The notes under the pieces were generated by a model that did no database searches, had not been told where the DNA came from, and saw nothing but the letters and a program-made list of their open reading frames with translations. From positions 930,001 to 994,000 of the forward strand of contig JARWSJ010000002.1 of NCBI GenBank assembly GCA_029906195.1: a stretch of DNA of 64,000 nt. The letters run 5' to 3'. Shown one piece after another: positions 25,515 to 35,343 of the stretch. The DNA comes from Chitinophagaceae bacterium 26-R-25. GTDB taxonomy: Bacteria > Bacteroidota > Bacteroidia > Chitinophagales > Chitinophagaceae. The position numbers and the translations under genes are program-made. Position 1 is the first letter of the stretch, and every line of letters starts with the position of its first letter.

Positions 25515-27632
25515 ATGCGATTAATGAAGACTTGTGTTTTCTTTTTGTGCATTGCCTTTCTACAAAGATCAATGGCCCAGAAAGCAACCACATTAAATGC
25601 CGGGATGGACAGAGTGAAATTGGAGTTCGTACTTAATGAATCCGGAACACCCAACTATGCCGTTTATTTTAACCAGAAACAAATTGTAAAACCATCATCA
25701 CTTGGTTTTGCATTGAGCGATGACAGTATGTTTTACAAAGATTTTGAATTGCTGGGCAGTGAAAAGAAAACGGTAGATGAAACCTGGAAACCTGTGTGGG
25801 GCGAGGTGAATCAAATAAGGAACAACTACGAAGAACTCACCGTGCACCTGAAACACAAAGGAGCAACGAGCAGGTATCTTGATATTGTTTTCAGGGTATT
25901 TGCAGATGGCGTAGGTTTTCGTTACGTTTTTCCAAATCAGGCAGGTCTCAAATATTTTATAGTCACCAATGAGTTCACGCATTTCAATTTAACGGGCGAT
26001 CATAAAGCTTTTTGGATTCCCGGGGATTACGACACGAATGAATATCCATACACGACTTCAAAGCTTAGCGAAGTCGATGCATGGAAGCTCGCCACAACAG
26101 CAACAGATATTGCCGTTCGTGATGCTCCCGATCAATACGCAGTACAAACACCCTTGATGATGAAGACAAGTGACGGTTTGTACATTAACATTCATGAAGC
26201 GGCACTGTCTGGCTATCCTGCGATGCAATTGCATGTTGACAGAAGCTCGAGTAGTTTGTCATCCAACCTTGTGCCTGATGCAGTGGGTAACAAAGCGTTT
26301 TTGCATGCGCCATTCAAAACACCATGGCGCACAATTATTGTAAGCGATAAAGCCGCAGATATTTTAGCATCCAAACTTATTCTTAACCTCAATGATCCCT
26401 CGGTTATCCAGGATCCTTCATGGATCAAGCCAATGAAGTTTGTGGGCGTTTGGTGGGAAATGCAGATCGGCAAAAGCACATGGCGGTATTCCGAATATGC
26501 AGACAGTACTGACGCGAATGACAAACTAATTCCCAATGGCAGACATGGCGCCAATACGGAAAATGTAAAGCGGTACATCGATTTTGCTTCAAAAAATGGA
26601 ATCGGCGGTGTGCTGGTAGAAGGCTGGAACACAGGCTGGGAAGACTGGTTCGGTAACTGGAAAGAAGATGTTTTTGATTTTGTAACACCGTACCCTGATT
26701 TTGATTTAAAAGAAATTACCGCCTATGCCGCTTCCAGAAATGTAAAAATGATCATGCACAATGAAACGTCTGGTTCTGCTACAAACTATGAAAGGCAGAT
26801 GGACACTGCATTCCGCTTTATGAATAAGTTCGGCTACACTTCTGTAAAAACAGGTTATGTAGGAAAAATAATTCCACGTGGTGAACATCATGATGGCCAA
26901 TGGATGGTGAATCACTACGAGCGTGTGGCCAAAAAAGGAGTGGAGTACAAGGTAATGGTTGATATGCATGAGCCGCCGAGACCTACAGGTATGCAACGCA
27001 CTTATCCTAACTGGCTCGCTTGCGAAGCCGGTCGTGGTAATGAATACAACGCTTTTAGCAAAGGAAATGCGCCGGAGCACGAAACCATTATGCCGTTTAC
27101 CCGGCTCATGGGCGGTCCGATGGATTATACACCCGGTATTTTTAAACTAAAAAATTATTCTCCCGAAGATCCCACAAGGCAGGTGCACACAACACTTGCA
27201 AAGCAAATGGCCCTCTACATCACAATGTATAGTCCAGTGCAAATGGTATCTGATCTTTTGGAAAACTATGAAGCAAAACCTGATGCGTTCCAGTTTATAA
27301 AAGATGTTCCGGTAGATTGGGATGACAGTAAAATTTTGGAAGCTGAGCCGGGTGACTATATCACCATAGCACGCAAGGAAAAGGGAAAAGACAACTGGTT
27401 CATTGGAGCGATTACAGATGAAAATGCAAGAACCACAAGTATTTCTCTTGATTTTCTTGACAAAGGAAAAAAATACATAGCCATTGTTTACGCGGACGGG
27501 GATAAAGCAGACTGGAAAGACAACCCTGAATCATATAAGATACAAAAGCTGAAAGTAGATGCTAAAACCAAACTAAACCTTAAACTCGCTGCCGGTGGCG
27601 GCGCTGCAATAAGTATTATGCCAGGTAACTAA
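25515..27632 (+). CDS. GH97 alpha-glucosidase, SusB type (inverting)
   Basis: 705 aa with a signal peptide (to about residue 21, RSMAQ). The N-terminal beta-supersandwich is followed by a TIM barrel and a C-terminal beta domain, as in SusB. The catalytic motifs are HNETSG (Glu417), DMHEPPRPTG (Glu486) and EAGRGNEY (Glu510). The spacing of 69 and 24 residues equals that of SusB Glu439, Glu508 and Glu532, which marks the inverting alpha-glucosidase branch and not the retaining alpha-galactosidase one. It would release glucose from alpha-gluco-oligosaccharides in the periplasm. It is the last gene of PUL 1 and a terminator follows. The start could be Met1 or Met4. Confidence 0.95.
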   Translation: MRLMKTCVFFLCIAFLQRSMAQKATTLNAGMDRVKLEFVLNESGTPNYAVYFNQKQIVKPSSLGFALSDDSMFYKDFELLGSEKKTVDETWKPVWGEVNQIRNNYEELTVHLKHKGATSRYLDIVFRVFADGVGFRYVFPNQAGLKYFIVTNEFTHFNLTGDHKAFWIPGDYDTNEYPYTTSKLSEVDAWKLATTATDIAVRDAPDQYAVQTPLMMKTSDGLYINIHEAALSGYPAMQLHVDRSSSSLSSNLVPDAVGNKAFLHAPFKTPWRTIIVSDKAADILASKLILNLNDPSVIQDPSWIKPMKFVGVWWEMQIGKSTWRYSEYADSTDANDKLIPNGRHGANTENVKRYIDFASKNGIGGVLVEGWNTGWEDWFGNWKEDVFDFVTPYPDFDLKEITAYAASRNVKMIMHNETSGSATNYERQMDTAFRFMNKFGYTSVKTGYVGKIIPRGEHHDGQWMVNHYERVAKKGVEYKVMVDMHEPPRPTGMQRTYPNWLACEAGRGNEYNAFSKGNAPEHETIMPFTRLMGGPMDYTPGIFKLKNYSPEDPTRQVHTTLAKQMALYITMYSPVQMVSDLLENYEAKPDAFQFIKDVPVDWDDSKILEAEPGDYITIARKEKGKDNWFIGAITDENARTTSISLDFLDKGKKYIAIVYADGDKADWKDNPESYKIQKLKVDAKTKLNLKLAAGGGAAISIMPGN

Positions 27633-27678
27633 TAGTTGATTCGTACAAGATGTTAAAGCTGTTAACACTCTTAAAACG

Positions 27679-27722
27679 GCCATTGATATAAGATTTCTAT
27701 CTTTTTTCAATGGCATTTTTTT
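27679..27722 (+). terminator. Terminator of PUL 1
   Basis: GCCATTGA (27679-27686) pairs with TCAATGGC (27707-27714) around an inner AAGAT/ATCTT hairpin, followed by a run of eight Ts. It lies 46 bases after the GH97 stop. Confidence 0.8.
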
Positions 27723-27725
27723 TGG

Positions 27726-28163
27726 ACAAGCTGATGCAATCTGGTTAGGCCATGACCCTATCCGAGCGGGGAATGATGGGTTATTTCGCTTTTTGACTAC
27801 ATTTTTTGAGAAAATAATCCATCTGATTTTCGTTGGGCTTCATATGATTTTCGTCATGAAATCCATTGTGGTAGCGGATTGTAAGACTCGAGAGCCCGTT
27901 TTGGCATCATGAACCGGAGAAAAACTTGGTTTAGAAAGTCCTCCGCCGCGTACTACTTTTACATTGTGAACGGAACGAAGGGGTTGAAGAGAGAGAAAAG
28001 AAGAAGATTCCGGACACAGTAGCAGAGAAAAAGCAAAAAGGCTGCTACACTAACAAAAGAGATTTTTACGAATTTTTCATATGGCAAGCAATCGTTAGAG
28101 GTCAGCTGTTTCTACAGAGGGCCCTTTTTTTTACACAGAGTTTTTTAGTTTTTAGCATAATGA
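27726..28163 (+). other. Gene-free region ending in an orphan terminator; possible non-coding RNA
   Basis: I find no protein gene on either strand over about 440 bases. A hairpin GTAGCAG (28019-28025) / CTGCTAC (28042-28048) is present, and the region ends in a strong terminator although no gene runs into it. No known RNA (tmRNA, RNase P, SRP, 6S) was recognised, and no exact -7 box was found. It could be a small RNA gene or a decayed remnant. Confidence 0.35.
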
Positions 28164-28191
28164 AGCCGGCTTCTTTTGGAGCCGGTTTTTT
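28164..28191 (+). terminator. Orphan rho-independent terminator
   Basis: AAGCCGGCT / AGCCGGTTT stem with a T-rich loop and a run of six Ts. The nearest upstream gene ends more than 500 bases away behind its own terminator. Confidence 0.8.
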
Positions 28192-28213
28192 GTTTGCTGC
28201 TGCTGCGTCTTTT

Positions 28214-28360
28214 TAACCACAGAGGAAACAGAGGTTTTTTTCACGGGGGAAAGGAGATTTTTGATACGCTCTCCTTCTCCTCGGTTTTCGTGAGTAACTA
28301 TTAGTTTCGAAGCATGTCCTCCGTTCCTCTGTGGAGAAAACTCCGTGAACTCTGTGGTTC
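28214..28360. repeat. Inverted repeat, AACCACAGAGG family
   Basis: The left arm (28214-28255, AACCACAGAGGAAACAGAGG) and right arm (28319-28360, ending CTCTGTGGTT) are complementary with about 63 bases between. It is the same family as at 57999-58140. Confidence 0.9.
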
Positions 28361-28410
28361 AAAAAGCGGTAGCCAGAATTGATCGCACTCCGTACATTAC
28401 TCAACATTCT

Positions 28411-28418
28411 TACCTTTG
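28411..28418 (+). promoter_or_regulatory. -7 box TACCTTTG of the methyltransferase gene
   Basis: An exact TAnnTTTG box 18 bases before the GTG start at 28437, which supports that start. Confidence 0.65.
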
Positions 28419-28436
28419 ACGCACTAAAACATTCAG

Positions 28437-29807
28437 GTGTCAACATTACCCACTGCATTACTATCATCCCTCAAAGGTTTGCCCGGTTACGATGAACAGG
28501 CGTTTACACAAGTCCATGCATCTGGCCGGAAGATCACTTCGGTAAGAATAAATCCCGCAAAAGCATTCGATGTTCACGAACATAGTTTTGACGTAGAGTC
28601 GAAAATTCCATGGACCTCGAACGGTTATTATTTAAAGCAAAGACCTTCATTCACTTTGGACCCGCTGTTGCATGCAGGCGCTTACTACGTGCAGGAAGCT
28701 TCCAGTATGTTTTTAGAACAGGCCCTGCGACAAACCGCAGACATGTCACAATCCTTAAAAGTATTGGATCTCTGTGCCGCTCCCGGTGGAAAATCTACTT
28801 TGATACAGTCCGTTATTTCAAATGAAAGTTTGCTCATAAGCAATGAAGTAATCAAAACAAGAGCCAATATTCTTGCGGAAAACATCACGAAATGGGGTGC
28901 AGAAAATGTGGTGGTTACCAATAACGATCCCAAGGATTTTGCGAAGCTGGAAAATTATTTCGACATCATCGTAATAGATGCGCCATGCAGCGGAAGCGGG
29001 TTGTTTCGCCGCGATGCCGATGCGATAGGAGAGTGGAGTGAAGCCAATGTGCAACTCTGCAGCCAGCGCCAGCAAAGGATCATAGCCGATGTTTTACCGG
29101 CGCTTAAGCAAGGCGGCATTTTAATTTATTCCACCTGTTCCTATTCAAAAGATGAAGACGAAGCCATTGCGGACTGGATGATCGACGAATTCAACATGAA
29201 AAGTTTGCAGTTGGCAACAGAACCGGAATGGAACATCGTCGAAGCGCTAAGTGATAAACACAAAGCTTACGGATACAGATTTTATCCGGATAAAGTAAAA
29301 GGCGAAGGCCTCTTTATAGCGTGCATGGAAAAACAGGAAAGTGACGGGGGCGAAGTAGCGTTTCCGAAAAAATCAAAACTGGAAAAACTATCAAAGAGTG
29401 AAATCGCCATTGCTGAAAAATGGATCAGGGACGACGCCGGAATTTCTATTTTAAAATGGAAAGAACTGGCATTGGCGCTTCCGTCGCATTTTGTACAGGA
29501 TATCGACCTGTTGCAGCAATCATTGTATATTAAGCAGGCTGGTGTTGCTTTGGGGCAAATCACTCCAAAAGAATTAATACCTGAACATTCACTTGCCGTT
29601 AGCAATTTATTAAGTAATAATATTCCTGTCGTTGACGTTACATTAGATGAGGCGCTGCAATATCTGCGAAAGGCCGATTTTAAGCTTGATTCCGATGGTA
29701 AGGGTTGGACTGTTTTGCAATACAAAAGCAGAAATCTGGGCTTTATAAAACTATTGCAGAACCGATTAAACAATTATTATCCGAAAGAGTGGAGAATTTT
29801 GAAGTGA
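28437..29807 (+). CDS. RsmF-type RNA (cytosine-5) methyltransferase
   Basis: 456 aa starting at GTG (28437); the -7 box just upstream excludes earlier starts. It is a NOL1/NOP2/Sun-family SAM enzyme: motif I LDLCAAPGGKS near residue 105, motif IV DAPCSGSG with Cys184, motif VI STCSYS with Cys234 (the two cysteines of the m5C mechanism). The C-terminal part (about 310-456) matches the RsmF/YebU-like extension with a PUA-like fold (KQAGVALGQITPKELIPEHSLA). It would methylate a cytosine of 16S rRNA. It stands as a single gene in the cytoplasm. Confidence 0.92.
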   Translation: MSTLPTALLSSLKGLPGYDEQAFTQVHASGRKITSVRINPAKAFDVHEHSFDVESKIPWTSNGYYLKQRPSFTLDPLLHAGAYYVQEASSMFLEQALRQTADMSQSLKVLDLCAAPGGKSTLIQSVISNESLLISNEVIKTRANILAENITKWGAENVVVTNNDPKDFAKLENYFDIIVIDAPCSGSGLFRRDADAIGEWSEANVQLCSQRQQRIIADVLPALKQGGILIYSTCSYSKDEDEAIADWMIDEFNMKSLQLATEPEWNIVEALSDKHKAYGYRFYPDKVKGEGLFIACMEKQESDGGEVAFPKKSKLEKLSKSEIAIAEKWIRDDAGISILKWKELALALPSHFVQDIDLLQQSLYIKQAGVALGQITPKELIPEHSLAVSNLLSNNIPVVDVTLDEALQYLRKADFKLDSDGKGWTVLQYKSRNLGFIKLLQNRLNNYYPKEWRILK

Positions 29808-29883
29808 GTGATAAAATTGGTGCTTAATTTGTACGATGTTCACAAAGATTATTCATATTTGCACGGTTTAAAACAACTATAAC

Positions 29884-30900
29884 ATGAGGTTTTTTCTGAA
29901 CGTATTCCTTTTGATCCTAATATCCGGAGCCTCTTTTGCTCAATCTGGTGATTTGATGGTTGGAGGCACTTCGCCTAATCTATATGTGGAGCACACTGTA
30001 GTGGCGAAGGAAAACTGGTACAGCATCGGCAGGTTGTATAACATTAGCCCGAAAGAAATTGCTCCTTTTAATAGTGCCTCAATGGACAAAGCATTGAGCA
30101 TTGGCGAACAAATAAAAATTCCACTTACTGCCGCAAATTTTTCGCAGGATGGCCAAAAGGCTGGTGACGAGGTTTTTGTTCCTGTCTATCATGTCGTAGC
30201 GGAAAAAGAATGGATGTATCGCATAAGCACCAATTACAATAAAGTTCCCACTGCATATATTGAAAAATGGAATGGCATTACAAATGATCAGCTGAAAGCA
30301 GGTATGAAACTGGTCGTAGGATACCTGAAAGTAAAGCCCGGTCAGAGTGCATTAGCTGCAAAAGGATCTACAACGATGAAGACCGAAACTGCGACAGTTG
30401 TTGAAGCAAAACCCACCACTACTCAAGGCTCAAACGGTGCAGTAGCAGCAACCACAACTGCAGCACAACAGTCAGGTATAACAAAAACTGAAGATAAAAA
30501 GCCCGAAACTGTTGTAGAAAAAACTACTCCGGTAACGGTTACAGAAAACAAACCTGTTACAGTCGCGTCTACTGAAACTCCATCCAATGTCGATTTCAAA
30601 GGTGGTTATTTTAAATCTCAATTTGACAATGGAGGTAAAAACTCTTCCGGTTCTGCGGCTATTTTCCGTAGCACGAGTGGTTGGAGCGATGGCAAATACT
30701 ACGCTTTAATGAACAATGTGCCTGTTGGTACCATCGTTAAGGTGAGCAATACTTCTAACAATAAAATTGTGTACGCAAAAGTGCTCGGCAATCTTGCTGA
30801 CATAAAAGAAAACAGCGGCCTCGCAATCCGCATCAGCAACGCTGCAGCAGCAGAACTTGGTGCAGGCGAAAATAAGTTCAGCGCTGCGATTGCGTATTAA
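29884..30900 (+). CDS. Secreted protein with two LysM domains and an RlpA-like domain
   Basis: 338 aa with a signal peptide (ends ASFAQ, residue 20). LysM 1 (about 33-80, HTVVAKENWYSIGRLYNISP) and LysM 2 (about 104-150, YHVVAEKEWMYRISTNYNKVP) bind peptidoglycan. A Thr/Glu/Lys-rich linker (about 155-235) leads to a C-terminal double-psi beta-barrel (about 245-335, YYALMNNVPVGTIVKVSNTSN ... GLAIRISNAAAAELG), as in RlpA and expansin-like proteins. The likely role is in the cell wall or division septum. The RlpA catalytic Asp/His pair is not clearly seen, so lytic activity is doubtful. A near-match -7 box (CATATTTG) is about 20 bases upstream. Confidence 0.85.
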   Translation: MRFFLNVFLLILISGASFAQSGDLMVGGTSPNLYVEHTVVAKENWYSIGRLYNISPKEIAPFNSASMDKALSIGEQIKIPLTAANFSQDGQKAGDEVFVPVYHVVAEKEWMYRISTNYNKVPTAYIEKWNGITNDQLKAGMKLVVGYLKVKPGQSALAAKGSTTMKTETATVVEAKPTTTQGSNGAVAATTTAAQQSGITKTEDKKPETVVEKTTPVTVTENKPVTVASTETPSNVDFKGGYFKSQFDNGGKNSSGSAAIFRSTSGWSDGKYYALMNNVPVGTIVKVSNTSNNKIVYAKVLGNLADIKENSGLAIRISNAAAAELGAGENKFSAAIAY

Positions 30901-30930
30901 TAATTGAATAACTGAATTATTGGATAATTG

Positions 30931-30958
30931 AAAGGTTGAAGAGATTCAACCTTTTTTT
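30931..30958 (+). terminator. Terminator of the LysM gene
   Basis: A perfect 10-bp stem AAAGGTTGAA / TTCAACCTTT with a GAGA tetraloop, followed by Ts. It lies inside the left part of a larger inverted repeat. Confidence 0.9.
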
Positions 30959-30996
30959 ATGCTTACAAGCATTCTCAAATCGCTCCAGCGTTTTTT

Positions 30997-31144
30997 ACCA
31001 CTAAGGCACTAAGGGCACTAAGGTTCACTAAGATAGTTCGAATATTAAAGACTCCTTAGTGGAACTTAGTGTACTGAGTGCCTTAGTGGTAATACTAAGA
31101 TGCAGAGCATCTCCTCTCTTCTTTTGCTCTATAATTCAATTATT
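30997..31144. repeat. Inverted repeat, CACTAAGG family, with outer AATTGAATAA arms
   Basis: The inner arms are ACCACTAAGGCACTAAGG (30997-31032) and CCTTAGTGGT (31053-31090). An outer left arm TAATTGAATAACTGAATTAT starts at the LysM gene stop (30898-30920) and pairs with ATAATTCAATTATTA at 31129-31144. Another CACTAAGG array starts at 57930. Confidence 0.85.
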
Positions 31145-31176
31145 ACCCTTACTTTGCTTAACCGTTTTTTACTGCT

Positions 31177-34100
31177 ATGAGGTGCTTGTCTGTCATATTA
31201 TTCCTGCAAATACTTTTTTGTTGCGACCTGTTTTCGCAGGGAACGCAGTATCGGTTTTCCCGGATAGACATTCGCAATGGGTTGTCTAACAACCAGATTA
31301 ATAGCATATTGCGTGATGACAAGGGTTTTATGTGGTTTGGTACATCTTCTGGATTGAACAGGTATGATGGCTATAAATTCAAAGTTTTCAAGCATATTAT
31401 CAGTGACTCGACTTCGATTGGCAACGATATCATCTCTAGGATATGGGAAGGGCCGGATAATAAAATTTGGGTGCAGGCCAGGGACCATATCAATTTTTAT
31501 GACAGGGAAACCGAAACCTTTAGCAGAGACGAGAAATTGTATTTCGCCAAAATAGGTATTCCTGATTCTGCAATTGATGATATAAAGAAAGATAAAAAAG
31601 GCTATTACTGGTTTGTTCATACAACAGCGGGGCTTTTAAGGTACGATAGCAAAACAGAAAAGAGTATTCACTTCACACATACCAACAACGACGAGACAAC
31701 AATATGTGATAACAATGTGACGGCTTTTGCTGAGAATGGCGCCGGTGATTTCTGGATCATTCATGGCAATGGTGTGATGGAGAAAATGGACGGCAAAACA
31801 AATAAGGTAGTTTATCGCAACGGCTTGCTGGTGCCATACTTTTCTGGCAACAGCGATTTTCAGATTTTCATAGATGCCCAGGATGAGCTGTGGTGCTACG
31901 TTACAACGGTGTCAAATGGGGTGTTTCATTTCAATCCTTCGCAAAATAAACTCACGCACATCAGCAAAGAGTCTTCGCCACAACTGAACAACAACATTAT
32001 CAATGGGGTTACGCAGGATGGCGACGGGCTGGTATGGATATGTACAGATCACGGAGGTATCAACATTTACAATAAAGAGAACAACAGCATTCGTTACCTG
32101 ATTAACAACGAAGATGACGACAAAACCATCGCACAAAATGCCATCACCGCTGTGTACCGCGATAGCAGCGGTATTATTTGGGCCGGCACTTATAAGCAGG
32201 GTGTAAGTTACTATAGAGAAAATATCATCAAGTTTCCTTTGTTTCGTCACCAGCCTTCAAATCCTACGAGCTTAAGTTATGATGACGTGAACCGTTTTGT
32301 GGAAGATGTTAAAGGCAATATCTGGATAGGAACAAACGGCGGAGGCTTAATTTATTTCAACAGGCAAACGAATCAGTTTACACGCTACACGCACAGCAAT
32401 TCCAACCCAAACAGCATTGGTAATGATGTGATCGTAAGCCTTTGGATAGATCAAGATCAAAAGCTTTGGATAGGTTCTTATTACGGCGGATTGGATTGTT
32501 TTGATGGGAAAAATTTCGTTCACTACAAGCACAATGAAGCAGACCCAGCAAGCATTTCAGACGATCGCATCTGGGAGATTTTTGAAGACAGTAAACAGCG
32601 GCTTTGGATCGGTACTTTAGGAAACGGCATCGATTTGTTTGACAGGAATACAAAGACATTTACGCATCATCGCAAGTCAGATGGTTATCTTCAGACGAAC
32701 TACATTGCTGCGATCACTGAAGACAGAGCCGGAAATATTTGGTTTGGCACAGACGCCGGCATTGATGTGCTGGACAACAAGACCTCAAAATTTATTCATC
32801 TCTCACACAATGACAATGGCACAAGCCTCAGCAACAATTTTGTAATGACGCTTTTGCAGGATAGCCGCGGAATGATATGGGCCGGAAGCAGTGAGGGAAT
32901 AACCATCTTCGATATCGATCGCAAAGTGGTAAAGATATTAAGAGTAAGCGATGGTCTGCCGGATAACAATATCCTCAACATACTCGAAGACAACAATCAC
33001 AATGTATGGATAAGTACAAGGAATGGCATTTGCAAAATATCCATATCAGGAAATAGCACAAAGGACTACGCGTATCGTTTCCAAAACTTTGACGAACAGG
33101 ATGGTTTGCAGGGCAGAGAATTCAATGAAAACGCGGCACTGAAAACCAAGAAAGGAGAGCTGATGTTTGGTGGTGCAAATGGGTTCAATCTATTTGATCC
33201 GTCGAACATACAAACAAACAAATCGGTACCCGCAATTGCTTTTACAGATTTCCTATTGTTCAACAAAACAATTGCCGTTGGTGAAAAAGTAGGCAAACAC
33301 GTTGTGCTGGATAAATCAATCAGTGAAACGAAGCAGATCATTTTAAAGCACAATGAAAATGTTTTCTCCATTGAGTTTGCGGCATTGAGTTATTCCAATA
33401 CCGAGAAGAGCCAGTACATGTATATGCTCGAGGGCTTCGATAAGGAATGGACAATAACGGATGGTAAGAACAGGAAGGCGACTTATACCAACCTTAGCCC
33501 GGGCACTTACACATTCAAGGTGAAAGCATCGAATGATGATGGCGTTTGGAACGAGAAGGGCATTACAATGACAATAAAAGTATTGCCGCCTTTCTGGAAA
33601 ACACCATTGGCATATCTTCTTTATTTACTGGTAATCGGAGGCGTATTGTACTTCGCACGATTCAGGATTTTACAAAGGGCAAGAACAAAATTTGCGCTCG
33701 AGCAGGAGCGTCACCAGGCGCAACGGTTACATGAGTTGGACATGTTGAAGATTAAATTCCTAACCAACGTGAGCCATGAATTCAGAACACCATTGTCCCT
33801 GATACTAACGCCGCTCGAACGAATGTTGAAGTTCAGTGGTGATGATGAAAAGAAACAACTGCAACTCATTTACCGCAATGCAAGAAGATTGCTGAATCTT
33901 GTAAACCAGCTCCTCGATTTTCGTAAAATGGAAGTAAAGGAACTGAAGCTGCAAACAAGGCAGGGCGATATCGTTCAATTCATGAAAGACATTGCACAAT
34001 CATTTACTGACCTTGCTGATAAGAAAAACATCAGGTTTTCTGTTACAACCAACGTTGAACATTTCATTACTTTTTTTGATCACGATAAAATAGAACGCAT

Positions 34101-35343
34101 TCTTTTCAACCTGCTTTCAAATGCTTTCAAATTCACCCCTGAGAATAAGACAGTAGACGTAAGCGTGCTGTTAAAAGCAATCCATGCAGACAACGCAACA
34201 CATCTTTTAACGGTGACGGTAAATGACACCGGTATCGGCATGGAGAATGACAAGAAAGAAAAAATATTTGACAGATTTTTTCAAAATGAAATACCGGGCA
34301 CATTAATAAACCAGGGAAGTGGGATAGGGCTAGCCATTACAAAAGAATTTGTGAAACTGCACAACGGTAGCATTTCAGTCCATAGCATTTTAGGCGAAGG
34401 CAGCACTTTTGAAGTGGCATTGCCATTGAAGGAAGTGGTACACGCACCTGTGCACATCGAAGAAAACATAATCAGCGAAGTGGTTGCGGTAAATGGAAAC
34501 AACAAACACATTGAGACAGAACAGCATATTGTTCCGGCGGAAATAGAAATCCAGGAAGAAGAAGTAAAGGGAAATTCATTTTCAAAGAAGCCGACCGTGT
34601 TATTGGTTGAAGACAATGATGATTTCCGGTTTTACCTGAAGGACAACCTTCGCGAACACTTTAATATACTGGAAGCAGAAAATGGAAAAGTGGGCTGGCA
34701 AAAAGCGTTGGCATCGCATCCCGAGCTTGTAGTGAGCGACATCTCCATGCCGGTGATGGATGGAATAGAACTATGTAAAAAGCTTAAAGCCGATAAAAGA
34801 ACGGCGCACATTCCTGTGATATTGCTAACAGCTCTAACAGGAGAAGACCAGCAATTACGCGGCCTGGAAACGGGGGCCAATGATTACATGACCAAACCTT
34901 TCAATTTTGAAATTCTTCAATCGCGCATAAAGAACTTATTATCGTTGCAAACAAAAATGCGGAAAACTTACCAAAAGCAAATGGAGGTAAAACCGGCCGA
35001 CGTTGAGATAAGTTCTCCGGATGAAAAGTTCTTAACACAGGCATTGGAGGTAGTAGAAAAAAATATTTCCAATCCAGACTTCTCCGTAGAAGATTTGAGC
35101 AAGGCGATGTTCATGAGTCGTGTGGCGCTTTACAAAAAGCTCCTCACGTTAAGCGGTAAAAGCCCGATCGATTTCATCAGGGATATCAGATTAAAACGGG
35201 CCGCCCAACTTTTAGAAAAATCCAAAATGACGGTTTCAGAAATAGCTTATGAGGTTGGTTTTAACGATCCTAAGTATTTCGCCAAGTACTTCAAGAAAGA
35301 GTTTGGAGTTACGCCGTCTGCATATGCGAGAACTAATAACTGA
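31177..35343 (+). CDS. Hybrid two-component system regulator (HTCS) of PUL 2
   Basis: 1388 aa in one chain. Signal peptide (1-20); two-component-regulator propeller repeats (about 25-690, e.g. WFGTSSGLNRYDGYKF, IWIGTNGGGLIYFNRQTN); Y_Y_Y domain (about 715-795, YMLEGFDKEWTITDGKNRKATYTNLSPG); membrane helix (about 808-828); HisKA with His867 (NVSHEFRTPLSL); HATPase_c (GIGMENDKKEKIFDRFF, GSGIGLAI); receiver domain with Asp1188 (VVSDISMPVMDG); AraC-type HTH (about 1290-1388). All catalytic residues are present. HTCS proteins bind oligosaccharides in the periplasm and activate the adjacent PUL, here GH31-SusC-SusD-GH2. The RIC-Rrf2 genes lie between on the other strand. Confidence 0.95.
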   Translation: MRCLSVILFLQILFCCDLFSQGTQYRFSRIDIRNGLSNNQINSILRDDKGFMWFGTSSGLNRYDGYKFKVFKHIISDSTSIGNDIISRIWEGPDNKIWVQARDHINFYDRETETFSRDEKLYFAKIGIPDSAIDDIKKDKKGYYWFVHTTAGLLRYDSKTEKSIHFTHTNNDETTICDNNVTAFAENGAGDFWIIHGNGVMEKMDGKTNKVVYRNGLLVPYFSGNSDFQIFIDAQDELWCYVTTVSNGVFHFNPSQNKLTHISKESSPQLNNNIINGVTQDGDGLVWICTDHGGINIYNKENNSIRYLINNEDDDKTIAQNAITAVYRDSSGIIWAGTYKQGVSYYRENIIKFPLFRHQPSNPTSLSYDDVNRFVEDVKGNIWIGTNGGGLIYFNRQTNQFTRYTHSNSNPNSIGNDVIVSLWIDQDQKLWIGSYYGGLDCFDGKNFVHYKHNEADPASISDDRIWEIFEDSKQRLWIGTLGNGIDLFDRNTKTFTHHRKSDGYLQTNYIAAITEDRAGNIWFGTDAGIDVLDNKTSKFIHLSHNDNGTSLSNNFVMTLLQDSRGMIWAGSSEGITIFDIDRKVVKILRVSDGLPDNNILNILEDNNHNVWISTRNGICKISISGNSTKDYAYRFQNFDEQDGLQGREFNENAALKTKKGELMFGGANGFNLFDPSNIQTNKSVPAIAFTDFLLFNKTIAVGEKVGKHVVLDKSISETKQIILKHNENVFSIEFAALSYSNTEKSQYMYMLEGFDKEWTITDGKNRKATYTNLSPGTYTFKVKASNDDGVWNEKGITMTIKVLPPFWKTPLAYLLYLLVIGGVLYFARFRILQRARTKFALEQERHQAQRLHELDMLKIKFLTNVSHEFRTPLSLILTPLERMLKFSGDDEKKQLQLIYRNARRLLNLVNQLLDFRKMEVKELKLQTRQGDIVQFMKDIAQSFTDLADKKNIRFSVTTNVEHFITFFDHDKIERILFNLLSNAFKFTPENKTVDVSVLLKAIHADNATHLLTVTVNDTGIGMENDKKEKIFDRFFQNEIPGTLINQGSGIGLAITKEFVKLHNGSISVHSILGEGSTFEVALPLKEVVHAPVHIEENIISEVVAVNGNNKHIETEQHIVPAEIEIQEEEVKGNSFSKKPTVLLVEDNDDFRFYLKDNLREHFNILEAENGKVGWQKALASHPELVVSDISMPVMDGIELCKKLKADKRTAHIPVILLTALTGEDQQLRGLETGANDYMTKPFNFEILQSRIKNLLSLQTKMRKTYQKQMEVKPADVEISSPDEKFLTQALEVVEKNISNPDFSVEDLSKAMFMSRVALYKKLLTLSGKSPIDFIRDIRLKRAAQLLEKSKMTVSEIAYEVGFNDPKYFAKYFKKEFGVTPSAYARTNN

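Noticed and set aside
27726-28163. tmRNA, RNase P RNA, SRP RNA or 6S RNA
   Set aside because: None of the conserved cores of these RNAs could be found, so only a generic non-coding candidate is reported.
28818-29773. Antisense frames over the methyltransferase gene, up to 163 residues
   Set aside because: They mirror a gene with all catalytic motifs. No independent evidence supports them.
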